Shown piece after piece: positions 1 through 11,539 of a stretch of DNA of 64,000 nt. Position numbers and translations under genes: made by a program. The stretch is taken from contig NC_054537.1 of assembly GCF_017654505.1 (NCBI RefSeq), positions 61,498,145 through 61,562,144 on the forward strand, in the 5' to 3' direction. The number at the start of each line of letters is the position of its first letter. Position 1 is the stretch's first letter. Source of the DNA: Polyodon spathula. Its lineage: Eukaryota > Chordata > Actinopteri > Acipenseriformes > Polyodontidae. The notes beneath the pieces were generated by a model. The model ran no database searches, had not been told where the DNA came from, and saw only the letters and a list, made by a program, of their open reading frames with translations.

Positions 1-667
1 CATTTGTAAGGCTGAGTGGGCAATATGGTCCCAGATGTGTACATGAATGGCCCAAAAACTATAACCATAGTTTTACAGCTAATTGATATCAGCACAACAA
101 TCAATTTAGTGTTTAAGGCCATTATTTTCTTTAAGCAGCCTTTTAAAATCAAGCCCTGACAATTTCAGAGAACTAAAATTAAAGTAATGGGAAAAATGTC
201 AACTTAGTCAGAGATCTGACCTATTTTCACACATGCAGGCAATAAGATACAGAATGAATAGGTCCCCAACATAAAACTTTTCTGCTTAGTAGCGTCAGTG
301 TACCACCCAGGCCAGATAAGTGCACTGGCACTCTTTGGAACAGCAATCGATTAGTCTTGGTTATTAATTGTACTGCATTATTTTCAATGATCATGTTTCT
401 AACAGTCATATGAAGCTAAAACTTATCAGTGCCATTAAGACAAACCTCCCGCCCCCTCCTCCACTCTATTGTGGAAGAGAACAGTAGTATTTTTTAAAAG
501 CCAACAAGCAAAATGTAGACAGAATGAAAGATAAAGAATGCGACAGATATCACCTAACCAAGGAGAAAATCGCAATTAATGGGAATTAAAATGTGAAAAT
601 GTTGTTATCAACCTACACTAACACACTCATTTCCACAGCTAACCAGCACTGCTGGTGCTGTGTTTAC
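1..667. other. itga9 intron 4 (partial); nothing recognised
   Basis: AT-rich intron sequence downstream of the exon 4 donor. The short open frame at 227-409 has no recognisable content. No repeat with clear ends was seen. Confidence 0.6.
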
Positions 668-791
668 CTTCATAGCAAGGAATGAGGTCTCGTCCGTTGC
701 GCTGCAGGTTGGGTGGGATGATGGAGCAGAAGCCATGTGGCAGGATATGTTCAGACCCATAGAAGACATTCTTCCAGCGGTGAGCACAGGC
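668..791 (-). CDS. itga9: itga9 exon 4, beta-propeller
   Basis: The 124-nt exon translates to ACAHRWKNVFYG, SEHILPHGFCSIIP and NLQRNGRDLIPCYE, plus one base of a glycine codon. This matches the integrin alpha-9/alpha-4 segment that in human reads ACAHRWKN and ends CYEE. It is bounded by a TTTTGCAG acceptor (revcomp of 792-799) and a GTAAAC donor at 667-662. It starts in phase 0 after the Val-Leu that ends exon 3, and ends with one extra base. The three cysteines are expected to form propeller disulphides. No frameshift or stop is present. Identification is near certain; only the paralogue alpha-4 is a realistic alternative, and the exon 1-3 sequence favours alpha-9. Confidence 0.95.
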
Positions 792-934
792 CTGCAAAAT
801 AAAAAGGAGGTTTGATTGGGGATGCGAAGCAAGCTACTTCTAGTACATTTATGAATTGAGTGCAACAGAGATAAACCTGCCCAGTGGAGGCTTTGCTGGC
901 GCTTCAGTTGGTAAATTATTTTATTATCAAAATA

Positions 935-1144
935 CAGCTATGGACAAAAGTGTGCATTACCCTATAGCATTAAATATAGGGTAATGCATGAATGAAATCT
1001 GCTGAATTATGTTACACTAACATATTAGAATTACATACCGCTTTCTAGTTTTCCATATACTGAACGAAAAACTGACAACATTTTTAAAATGTGACATTTC
1101 AAAAGTTTTTTTGATTAGATGATGTTAAAGATCTAAATTATGTT

Positions 1145-1212
<68 letters not shown>

Positions 1213-1236
1213 TTACACACATATTATATAGATATA

Positions 1237-1268
<32 letters not shown>

Positions 1269-1353
1269 GATATATATTATAGTCTTATATAATAATTTTT
1301 TAATTATGTCTCAATCCTAAAATTCTAGGTGATGCAAAACTTTTGCCCATAGC
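935..1353. mobile_element. Tc1/mariner-type MITE split by a TA microsatellite
   Basis: The left end CAGCTATGGACAAAAGTGTG and the reverse complement of the right end, AGCTATGGGCAAAAGTTTTG, form an imperfect terminal inverted repeat of more than 25 bp. Both ends are flanked by TA, the Tc1 target site. No transposase frame remains. The middle has been taken over by (TA)n tracts at about 1148-1290. A short hairpin around TATAGGGTAATGC lies just inside the left end. Confidence 0.7.
1148..1290. repeat. (TA)n/(CA)n microsatellite
   Basis: Two long TA runs are separated by a short ACACAC stretch, inside the Tc1-type MITE. Confidence 0.95.
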
Positions 1354-3321
1354 TAACAATGTTATCTAGAAAGGCCTCCCATTAGGAAAGGCTAGTGAAT
1401 CAGCCAGCTGTGCCACCTCTCCCCATGGAATATCTACTTTAACATGCTCTGTGCTTCTGGTCTCGAAGCTAATGCGCCAATAACAAGAGGTCAAAAAATT
1501 TTGCTAAACAAAAAGGTTGTGGCAGTGTCCAACCTGCAAAAAAAAGTGTGGTCTCTATAAAATTACACTGCTTCTATCTGGCCAAGGAGAGCTGATCTTG
1601 TTGGGAAGTTGAAATCTTGTGAGATGGCGCAGCTAACCACCTTAATGAAAGCTTAAGAAATTACCTAAAACAGTAATTATAAACCTTAAATACTATGTAT
1701 AAAACACACATTAAAATCTGCTTTTCTTATCATTGTTTTTTATTCATTTGTGTACACAATCAGTGTTTGACAGCACTGTTTCTGAAACTATCAACAATAC
1801 AGTCATAAACTCCCCAGTTGCTACAGATTTCTTCCAATCCCCCCCCCCCCAAGTCACTGCATTTTCTTCTAGATTATATTAACAAATTCATGTGTTTTAA
1901 TAGAATGCTGTCAAAGTGACATTTTCATCAGCAGGAACAGAAACAGATTATTTGCATGGCAGTCAAAGAGCTATATTATTATGTTGTGGTTTGTGAATTT
2001 GGTCATTTATCAGACTTCAAGAAACAGAACTGTACATCCAGAATTGCGCTGGATGCTTAGAAATTGAAACCGATAGTAATGTAAAATAGAAAAACAGGCA
2101 ACATGAAAGTATTTGAAGATAATCTCCTAAATTCCTAAATTCTGCCAGTTCTGAACATTATCTGGTGCCAAGTTCCAGATTGGCTAGGCAGCTGAGAGTG
2201 TAGCATGAAGACCCAGGAGAAAAGTCATATGGTTCCTGGATTAATAAAGCACAAGGTTAACGAGTCACTGTATCCAGACAGTACAAAAGAAGGGGTAAGG
2301 TATTTTGCAGCTTTTAGCAGGATCTGAATCTACTCCTAAAATAGTGGTCACACCTGGTATTTAGATATTTGTTTAATAGTTTGGAGATGGAATCTTTCCT
2401 GCAATGTGAAGAGCCTCAATTTGAAAAGAGGCACACAGCCTCTCTTGAGTCCGTTATGATCTGATGCAGTAAAACACATAGATGGAGCAAGGCAGGCACT
2501 CTCATTATCCCAGGCACAGCCTTGTGTGTCAGCACCATGACACGCAATCCACTATAAAATCACTCCAGAGATAAAGAAATGTGTTGAGAGAGGGGAACCA
2601 GGCCCAGCAACATGGGAGGAGAGGGAGACCATGCAGATGTACCCTTAGATAAAGTTACCACTGAGATAACATTATGAGACCAGCATTTTACCTTGAACAA
2701 ACCCTAGCAGAACCTTTAAAAGCAATGGCAACACTTTGAAAAATATTTTGAGGTCAGAGACTGGTAACAATATGTTTATGTGTGTAACAGGTAGATGCTG
2801 AACGCAAACCGGTGAGCAAAAGATAGCGGTTAACGATGAGGCTTGGTATTGCCAAACAGAATTACATCATGGCACTGCACTAGCATTTCCTCCATTGACG
2901 CCATTGAGTCACAATTTAATATTAAAAATATTTAACTGAAAGAAAACGTAAAGAAACATTACAGAAACCCATTAGCCATCCAGACTGTGGAAAATCTCCT
3001 TGTTGGATTCGCTGGGAAAAAAGTAACTCCTCTAAACAGAAAGCTACATCATGACAGAGGATTACAGTGGGATAGGTTCCAGCTCTCTGTTGGCCAGACT
3101 GTTCACATCATTTACAGAAGGACTTTCTAGACTCTATTTACAGTTCTATTCTGTAATGCTGCTTAATTGAAGGGGAAACTGTGCCTCTTCGCCTTGGACA
3201 GTTTTTGTTTTGTTTTGTCTGTTTGTGCTGGGTTCCAAAACAGAATGATCCTTTTGCCTTACTCAGAGAAAATTAATGGAAAAGTACAAATCAATATATA
3301 TATCATAGATATATAAGATAT

Positions 3322-3409
<88 letters not shown>

Positions 3410-5320
3410 TATATATATACACAGATATATATAGATAAATGGATGCCACTTTCCACCAAGCAATGTACAAATAAACACACATAAGTCACTCTGCTGGAGT
3501 GTAACTGGCTCTGTCATGTTGTTTACACAGACTTTAACCTACTTTTACAACATCCTGCCATCCGCTTATTTCAACATGTTATCTCACACCTCTGTCGAAG
3601 CTGGGCTGCCTGGAGAAGACTGAAGAAGCAGGACAAGATCAGTACAGACTGGCTGGGCCTGATCAGTCTGAAAAAAGTGTTCTGTCACACCTTTTCCAAT
3701 TTCATTAGGAACGGGACCTACCTGTTTTTAGGTAAAACATTCCTAAATGAATACTGTGAAATGCTGGCAGTCAACTTAGATTACTGAACAGTTTAGAGCT
3801 ATACAATAACCACCTGTTTATAATAGCATTGTTTATACAAAACTTCAATGAAAATATAAGTTATCCATAGTCTTCATATCGTAGACAATAGTTAGATATC
3901 AAAAAACAACAGGATGTGATACATTGTTTTTCAGCACTTAGGGCACTTTGATGTAATAATAAAAAAAAAGTATCCTGTTTGTTTTTTTGGTGTATTTGTG
4001 TACAGGGATAGACCATCAGAGCGAAGGACACTTTAGCTTTCACCTGCTTTTCATTTAATACATCACTCCGAGATACCTGTGCTTTGTGACTGAGCCGTAT
4101 GCAATGTGAGCTGTCTGATAGTGAGTAACAACAGTTAATATAACGCTTTGCAACCTTGACAGAGTTGTGACCGGGATGCAGCAAAAGTGTTCAATTAATT
4201 AAATACAAATACCAACATAAAATGTTGACTTTAGGTAATACAGTAAATAAGTGGCAGAGCAGCATTCCACCACATCACAAGTACAGGAGTGACACTCCAG
4301 TCTGACCCAGCCCCACTACACCTCTGATTTTAGTATAGAACAGGACATGTTATGCTTGCATTACAGTTTATTTGACAACTGAAAAAAGTAGGGAGACCAT
4401 TTTAAAACAGTTCAGTACAATACAGTCATATTTTAATATTGGTTTTCCAACATCCTAACTCATCGCCTCTTACTTCCTCCAAACCACTTCCAACCATTAG
4501 TTACGAAAGGCATTTCAATAAAAGCACTCACCTCATGATTGCATGAGACTCTCTAGTTTATAGACAAAGTTGATATAAATTAACACATGAATGTATATTC
4601 TAAATGGCAACAATAGCCCCTCAAACACATGGCATCATTCATAAACTGGCACTAAATTAAATATTACCGCAGCCAATCATACAGAGCTTGTCTTCATCCA
4701 CCATCTCATCAAAATGGACAGTTAATCTAAAATGTTGACAGCTAATCAATAGCCAACTGAAATGGTAAACTGAAGCTGTGTCATGTACTGTACATTCCCA
4801 CTGTGGTTACTCACAGACTACATTACATGCATGACATTAGCTCTCATCTGGAATCTGTAGCTGAGTGTGGTTATGTTGAGGGAGGAGGGCAGCTCCCTTT
4901 GTAGCACAGGCAGACTACGCGCCAAAAACCAATGAAATACCTGGGACTGTGGAATAAGCCAAGGAGATGTTGCAGGCTGATAACGGTCCAGGAGCGGCGC
5001 CACGCTTGGGCCCGAGGGGCACTGGGCCCACCCATTTTGTTCATGTAATCCACTGAGTCTAGGTCATCCTTGTGGTTCAAAAAGATATATCCGTCCCACC
5101 CACCCCAGTACCGTTGTTATGGTTATGAAAAAAAAGATTGCCGATTGGACGGCTGAAATATAAGCTCTTACGTCTTCGATACTATAATATCGAAATTACA
5201 GCGTGTCGGCAGCATACGTACAGGAACTTTTCTATCACTGCAAGGCACGCAAGCAACCAGCTTGTGCAGTTGCTGTTTGGTTATTGTTTTACATTCACAA
5301 TTAGTGATCTAATTACCTAC
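1354..5320. other. itga9 intron 3, unclassified sequence with one TA tract
   Basis: No exon or protein-like segment was recognised on either strand. The only frames of note at 3259-3517 are read-through of the TA repeat and were discarded. A segment near 4988-5080 (GGCGCCACGCTTGGGCCCGA) looks like one end of a hAT MITE, but its partner end was not found. Confidence 0.5.
3291..3437. repeat. (TA)n microsatellite
   Basis: About 140 bp of almost pure TA with a few GATA interruptions. Confidence 0.95.
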
Positions 5321-5323
5321 ACA

Positions 5324-5539
5324 GGGCAGCAGTGTGGCGTAGTGGTTAGGGTTCTGGACTCCTAACTGGAGGGTCGAGGGACACTGCTGTTGTACCCTTG
5401 AGCAAGGTACTTTACTTCGATTGATCCAGTAAAAACCCAACTGTATAAATGGGTAATTGTATGTAAAAAATAATGTGATATCTTGTAACAATTGTAAATC
5501 ACCCTGGATAAGAGCGTCTGCTAAGAAATATAATAATAC
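5324..5539 (+). mobile_element. tRNA-derived SINE
   Basis: The 5' part has a tRNA-like A box (GTGGCGTAGTGGTTAGGG) and a degenerate B box (GAGGGTCGAGGGACA). The 3' part ends in the conserved fish SINE/LINE tail CACCCTGGATAAGAGCGTCT followed by GCTAAGAAATAATAAT-like A-rich sequence. The length of about 215 bp is usual for this class. The shared tail implies mobilisation by a partner LINE. It is intronic and forward, opposite to itga9. Confidence 0.85.
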
Positions 5540-5996
5540 AGAACGTTTAGTCAACTTTGCAGTAAACCAGAGCTATATTTGTGTCTTACGCATTAGCTAT
5601 GTCCAGACAAATTTTGTAAAAAGAAAACGAACCGACGAATCAACAAATGCGCCAGTAATGTGAGTACCTACGTTTAATTTTATCAATTTGAATTTAGTTG
5701 ACTGATGCAGCTGAGATGTATGTTATGCTCAACTCATGCCTCTATTCCCGTTTTGTTTTTCTTCCCATATAACTGACACTTTTCTAAAGCTCAAAGGGAA
5801 GTATTGACATTCATTTTTAGTCACTGCATGAGAGCTTTTTAAATTTAAGGTCACTTTGGGAAGTCGAATACACGTTTGAGAGCTTTTGTCAGAAACTCAT
5901 TTTCTTTATGTGTGGTAATGACAGAAATTTGTGCTGCTATGCCTGCTGGTGGTAAATCGGATTTTCGACTGTAAATATAAGTAGATTTTTAAGGAT

Positions 5997-6402
5997 TGTA
6001 ACAGGCTGGCTGTAGTGGACGTCGGACCCAGAAGAACACAGACTCCAAACAGTGACTGGCGGATGAAACTGAGCCACGGCTCTCAGTATTTTAATAAATG
6101 ATAAAACAAACAAAAGATTTAAACAAAGCACACAACACTGAAAATAAAGGGTGTATTGGCCAAATAGACAGACAAAACAGACGTGGACGAACCCAACAAA
6201 CAAGTATCGTGTTGGAGCTTCCAGCACGCTGTAGCTGTAACTCTCCTCTCTCTCTCATCCGCTCTCCACTTCCCGAACACACAACCCGAGTAAGTGCTTC
6301 GTGCATCTATATATACAATTGTGCTGGGATTCAATTACCAATGAATTATTCACTTGAATCCCTCCACGTGAACTAATCTGTGTACTCCCGTGCCTAAAAA
6401 AT
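5997..6402 (-). mobile_element. Truncated LTR, same family as the solo LTR at 10746-11342
   Basis: Read on the minus strand it shares long stretches with the 10746-11342 LTR: TGAATCCCAGCACAA, then a TATATATAGATGCA TATA box, GGTTGTGTGTTCGG and GTGGAGA. It ends in CAGCCTGTTACA. The first part of the LTR is missing, so it is truncated at about 6402. A short palindromic remainder of a hAT end (GTTGAGAACCACTGAGCTAG) lies just after it, at 6550-6570. Confidence 0.7.
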
Positions 6403-6717
6403 AGGGTTGTGTTTATGACCATAGTTGTCTTGACAGCTGATCTAAAGTACTGACATTTGCACTTTGCAGTAAGAGCATGTATATTATTTTGTTCTCATGC
6501 TGGTAGTGGACCGTGGGAAAATCTTTAAACATTGAGGTGGCCTAAAAAAAAGTTGAGAACCACTGAGCTAGACCCACTGAATGAAACTAACGAGCTGTTA
6601 GCATCTGGTCACAATTAAGACTCTTACAGCTCTATAGTGCAGCATACTCCCAAAGAGAATGGATGAAGAGTATCTGACACTGCAATGAGAAGATGGGAAG
6701 AAAAAGTACCTACTTAC

Positions 6718-6824
6718 CAGCACGCTCCCATTGGCTCTGTCCTGTCGAGCAAGGCTCACTCCCATCCACTCGTTTTCCCTGTCCCCCCTGCAGGTTTTAC
6801 CACACGACGAACTCCGCTCATTAC
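6718..6824 (-). CDS. itga9: itga9 exon 3, beta-propeller
   Basis: The 107-nt exon translates to (G)NERSSSCGKTCRGD, then RENEWMGVSLARQDRANGSV and L. CGKTC followed by EWMGVSLARQ is the diagnostic integrin alpha-9/alpha-4 segment of propeller blade 2. The exon starts with two bases that complete the glycine codon begun in exon 2 and ends in phase 0. The acceptor is TTCCAG and the donor GTAAGT. The NGS sequon near the end is a possible N-glycosylation site. No damage is seen. Confidence 0.95.
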
Positions 6825-7144
6825 CTGGAAAGACATTCAATAAAGGCATCCTTAATCTCTGACTGTTGGTAACACTTTATTACAAATTAATACAAATGTA
6901 ATAATAAAACAAAGTTCAATATTTATAACTATTCTTTACTGTTGTTAATAAAACCCATCAACAGCCCAGAACGGTTTCAGGAATATTGACATATATTTTA
7001 TTAAAATAAAGTGTTTTGATTAGTTAAATCAGTTTTGCAAATAGATTATCATTCTTCACCACAGCTCTCTGCACTGAACCATGCTTTCACTGTTCTTTAG
7101 TACAGAGTGTTTTTTATTCCCACAATTTCAAAAACAACAACTGT

Positions 7145-8580
7145 TAGAACATAAGAAAGGTTACAAACAAGAGGACTTCATTCGGTTGTTAGTAGCTTAT
7201 TGATCCTAGAATCTCATCAAGCAGCTTCCTGAAGGATGTCAGCTTCAACAACATTACTGGGGAGTTGATTCCAGACTCCCACAATTCTCTGTGTAAAAAA
7301 GTGCCTCCTATTTTCTATTCTGAATGTTCCTTTATCTAATCTCCATTTGTGACCCCTGGTCCTTGTTTCTTTTTTCAGAAAAAGTTCCCTGGGTCAACAT
7401 TGTCAATATCACTTAGAATTTTGAATGCTTGAATCAGATTGCTACGTAGTCTTCTTTGTTCAAGACTGAATAGATTACATTTTTTTAGCCTGTCTGCATA
7501 TGATATGTCTTTTAAACCCGGGATAATTCAGGTCACTCTTTGCACTCTTTCTACAGCAGCAATATCATTTTTGTAGCGAGGTGACCAGAACTGAATACAA
7601 TATTCAAGATGAGGTCTTACTAATGCATTGTAAAGTTTTAACATTACTTCCCTTGATTTAAATTCAACACTTTTCACTATGTATCCAAGCACTTTGTTGG
7701 CTTTTTTATAGCTTCCCCACATTGTCTACATGAAGACATTTCTGAGTCAAACTCCTAGGTCTTTTTCATAGATTCCTCCTTCAATTTCAGTATCTCCCAT
7801 ATGGTATGTATAATGGACATTTTCATTGTCTGCGTGCAGCATCTTACACTATTCTATATTAAATGCCATTTGCCAAGTATCTGCCCAGTTTTGAATGCTG
7901 TCTAGATCATTTGTAATGACCTTTGCTGCTGCAACAGTGTTTGCCACTCCTCCTATTTTTCTGCAAATTTAACAAGTTTGCTTACTATACCAGAATCTAA
8001 GTAATTAATGTAGATTAGGAACAGCAGAGGACCTAACACTGATCCCCGTGGCACTCCACTTACCTCTATTCGTCTCTGTTTCATTCCTTCATAGTTTGCC
8101 ATTTTAAAATTGTAAACCTTAGCCTTAGTCGTTACTTTTTGGGTTTTAAAAAGCACTTCAAAGGAGACCATGTTGTGATCTGAGTTTGCCAATGGTTCTC
8201 TGACCTCTGTTGTAGTTCTGTCTTCGTTATTTGAAAAGACTAAATCAAAGCATGCCTTGACAAACTGCGTTAGGAAGCTATCATTTGTCATTTCTACCAT
8301 TTCAATTTCGGCTGTCATGTTATTCCGGATTTAACGTCTGGGTTTCAAGACTATTTTTGATGTATAGCGCTACCCCTCCTCCTCTTCTGTCCTGCCTGTC
8401 TTTCCTATATAGTGTATACCCACTAATAATACATTCGTCTCCATCACTCTCAGGTAACCAAGTTTCTGTAACACCTATCACATCGTAGTTACTTGCTAGT
8501 GCAGTAGCTTCAAGTTCTAATAATTTGTTTTTGAGACTTCTAGCATTTGGATAAATACATTTATCTAAATGCTAAACATA
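7145..8580 (-). mobile_element. CR1/L2-superfamily LINE, 5'-truncated and internally deleted
   Basis: Read right to left there is first endonuclease-like sequence (about 8560-8310, with ALASNYDVIGVTETWLPES-like frame and RRGGGVALYIK). An endonuclease C-terminal piece follows (LVFSNNEDRTT, LANSDHNMVSFEV at 8240-8100). Reverse transcriptase comes next, with GVPRGSVLGPLLFLIYIN at 8060-8000. After that come AFNIE and YKKANKVLGYIVKSVEFKSR, then LYNALVRPHLEYCIQFWSP at 7720-7560. The endonuclease joins RT directly after NYEGMK, so the linker and the first RT motifs are deleted. The 3' end reads TAACCTTTCTTATGTTC near 7145. Several stops and frameshifts make it inactive. Confidence 0.85.
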
Positions 8581-8589
8581 TCAAAAGTG

Positions 8590-9691
8590 TTGTATTAAAG
8601 CTGTAGAATTCCGTCACACATTCTATGCACAGAATGAGAGTGATACACCAGATAAGATGTACTGGAATTTTGACACAAATGCTTTAATTGTCATTGGTTT
8701 ATAAAATGTAACATATTGTATATTATGTGTGCAGTTTAAGAATTCTTGGCTCCAGTTCAAATAAACACATAAACCATTACAGGACATCAGCATCATATTT
8801 TACTTCTGTAACAACAGTCCTGCTAGGGCTGGCATAAATTAATGTTACATTTGAAAAGATATTGGTTTCTGCACTTGTAAACAGCAGAAACGTGTTTTTA
8901 AAGTCGACCAGCGACTGAACCAAACAGCTTGAAGCCTATCAAACCACTAGCAGTTCTGCCAATTGCTGGAAACTCAAATCTGTCACCTGTTTTATTTCAC
9001 AGTTTTTCCGTAAACCTTATCCATCTTTGAGAGCTATATCATGGACACTCACTTTATTTTAGTTTTATATAAAGGTTTTGTTAATGTCCTTTTTTCAGTC
9101 GTGTCTGCATCAAGCATTTAGATAATCAATAGTGAATATCAAACATAGGTAGATGTAAAAATATGCTTTGCTCATAACAAAGTTTGTATGGATGTTTGTA
9201 TATACTTTCTGGCAGTGAATCACCACATAATTCATTTATGTCTTAGCGTGTCTGCTGGCAACACAGATATGCTGAGAGATAAGTGCCTTAATGATTTTAT
9301 CGAAATACAATTAAATGATTTCTTTGTTTAAACTACATTGAACTTAAAATAGGGTCGAACCTGACATCCTGAAAAAGGTTCAAGGGCCGCTTTGTTTTGG
9401 CTCAATGACATTTGATCCTGTGTCTATGTAATAGCATTACTGAAGCCCCTATTTAGAAATGCACTTGATTCCACTTCTTTTTTTTTTTTTGGATTAAAAG
9501 ATTTCTGTAAAATCCATCTGGATGCTTCACAAATGTGTCTTTGTGTTTTCATGTTGACGCATTTGTTTTCTTTCTTCTCCTAGCAACACTTTTTTTCAGT
9601 TATTATTTGTGCGCAGCCCTTACACCCTGGGGTCCACTTAGTTTAAAGTTTTATGTGGTCTCAGTTGTATTTTTCTTTTCTCATTTCTTTG

Positions 9692-9725
<34 letters not shown>

Positions 9726-10740
9726 GCCGCACACTAGAAATACTAGATTTATGAAAAAAAAATAAATAAATCATCTCAACAAAGCCTTGTAGACTGTAAG
9801 GCAACTTTATATTATGGTGACTGTAGAACTGTAATTACTGCTATTTTAAGTACACAATTAAAATAATTTAAATCAATAGTTAATTAAAGACTTCTTAAAA
9901 ATAATGAATTTGTAACTATGAGTAGAGTAATTACAGGCTTTACTGGCATCTAATTGATGCTACAGCTAGCCATTGTAAATTTGTATATAGATTGATTCTG
10001 CTGCACAGAATTAATTCAATTTTTTAGATAGACCACATACGCACAGGACTAAGACTCACCGCATATACTTATCCTGTCCGAGTGCCACTACAGCAGAAGA
10101 TATCTGGTAAATCCACACGTGGGCATTTCTTTCACCATGTATTTGCACGAGTGAACTGTTAACTATGAACCTACAGTGGATGTGTATTAGCAATTCTACT
10201 ACTGCAGCTAGCACTTGTTCTGTATTATTAGGCAACATGCCTTCGAACAAGCAGCAAGCCACAAGACCCCTGCTCCCCAAACTGCTGACAAGGTGCCCTT
10301 CCATCTTTTATATTGCTTCCCTCAGCGTCTGACCATGAAACTATTGACAATTTCAATCGTCTCATCAGTAATTCTTACTAACAGGGGTCTAAGCCAAACG
10401 CAAACTGTCAGTGAAGTTACAGTAACACTGAAATCAAATTTCGAAAAGAACTATATATTTAAAGTACTGTGTATTTTATTGAAAATATGGTTGTAAGTGA
10501 ACTTTTAAAAAGTATACGTTGCAACTTGAAATCTGAACGTCCAATTCTGATCACAGGCATTTTTAACCCACAAAAGCAAGGCGTCCTCGACATCGGGGTA
10601 TTAGAAAACTGGAAACACTGATGACTCGCACCCAAAGTTTTGTTGTTCTTGGTCCTGTGTTACTGGATCCCGGTTTTTTGAGAATGGTTTGCTGGGCTGT
10701 TGAAATCTGCAGAAACTTTCCTTTTCTTGTACGGTGGTGC
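8590..10740. other. itga9 intron 2, nothing recognised
   Basis: AT-rich intron with a poly-T tract at 9695-9721. Short frames at 9535-9723 and 10056-10496 have no recognisable domain, and their codon content is not distinctive. Confidence 0.55.
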
Positions 10741-10745
10741 ATTAT

Positions 10746-11342
10746 TGTCACAAAGACGGCTGAAGTGGGCAGCGTCAGAACCAGGAAAGGAATACACAAA
10801 CACAGGACAGATGAATTGAAATGACGGGGATGCTTACTTGCACCAGTTTATTGTAAATAAAAAGTTTAACAAACACGAAAACACAGGACACGGCACTTCA
10901 CGCCAAAATAAATATACAAACAAAAACAGACTAACACTTAACAAAACGGTGAGCAGATCGACAGACTAACAACACAGTGAGTTTAAACAAACAAGTATAG
11001 GAATTGATTCTAAACTCTATTTGGTTTCGCCTCCTCTCTCTCCCGTTCTCCACTCACCGAACACCCAACCCCAAGTGAATAAAACATGCATCTATATATA
11101 CTGTTGTGCTGGGATTCAATTACTAATTAATTATTCACTTGAATCCCAGCACGTGAATTAATTATGTGCAACCTCGTGCTCACATATTAACTACTTTAAA
11201 TGCACGTGAAGTGATGTACAATCCCGTGCCTAAATACAAATATGCATTTCTAAACACACGTGAAACACAGACCCATTTATATCCCGTGTACCAATGACTA
11301 TACACCAACATTTAACACACCACACGCAACATATTTGTCACA
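10746..11342 (-). mobile_element. Solo LTR with 5-bp target duplication ATTAT
   Basis: On the minus strand it begins TGTGACAAATATG and ends CTTTGTGACA, giving the TG...CA ends of an LTR. It is flanked on both sides by ATTAT (10741-10745 and 11343-11347). Inside, a TATA box (AGTATATATAGATGC) and a downstream AATAAA (TTACAATAAACTGG) sit in the right order for U3-R-U5. No internal region or second LTR follows, so it is a recombination product. Related LTR pieces occur at 5997-6402, 33060-33507 and 58345-58632. Confidence 0.85.
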
Positions 11343-11539
11343 ATTATCCACTGGTTTCAACACTTCCACTTTTGTGCCCTGGTTTATGGAAATGACATAA
11401 TGAGCGCCATGGCAACTAGAAATGCATCATAGGATCAGTGGTTCCAAAACAGCACTAAAATAGTGCTAATCTGGATGCACGTTAATACATTTCCCAATAT
11501 CCTTTTACACTCAACTGTTCGAGATAGGACAATTTTATT

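Noticed and set aside
3259..3517. Ile/Tyr-rich open frames
   Set aside because: Translation of a TA microsatellite.
6091..6376. Overlapping short frames on both strands
   Set aside because: Fall within a truncated LTR and are not coding.
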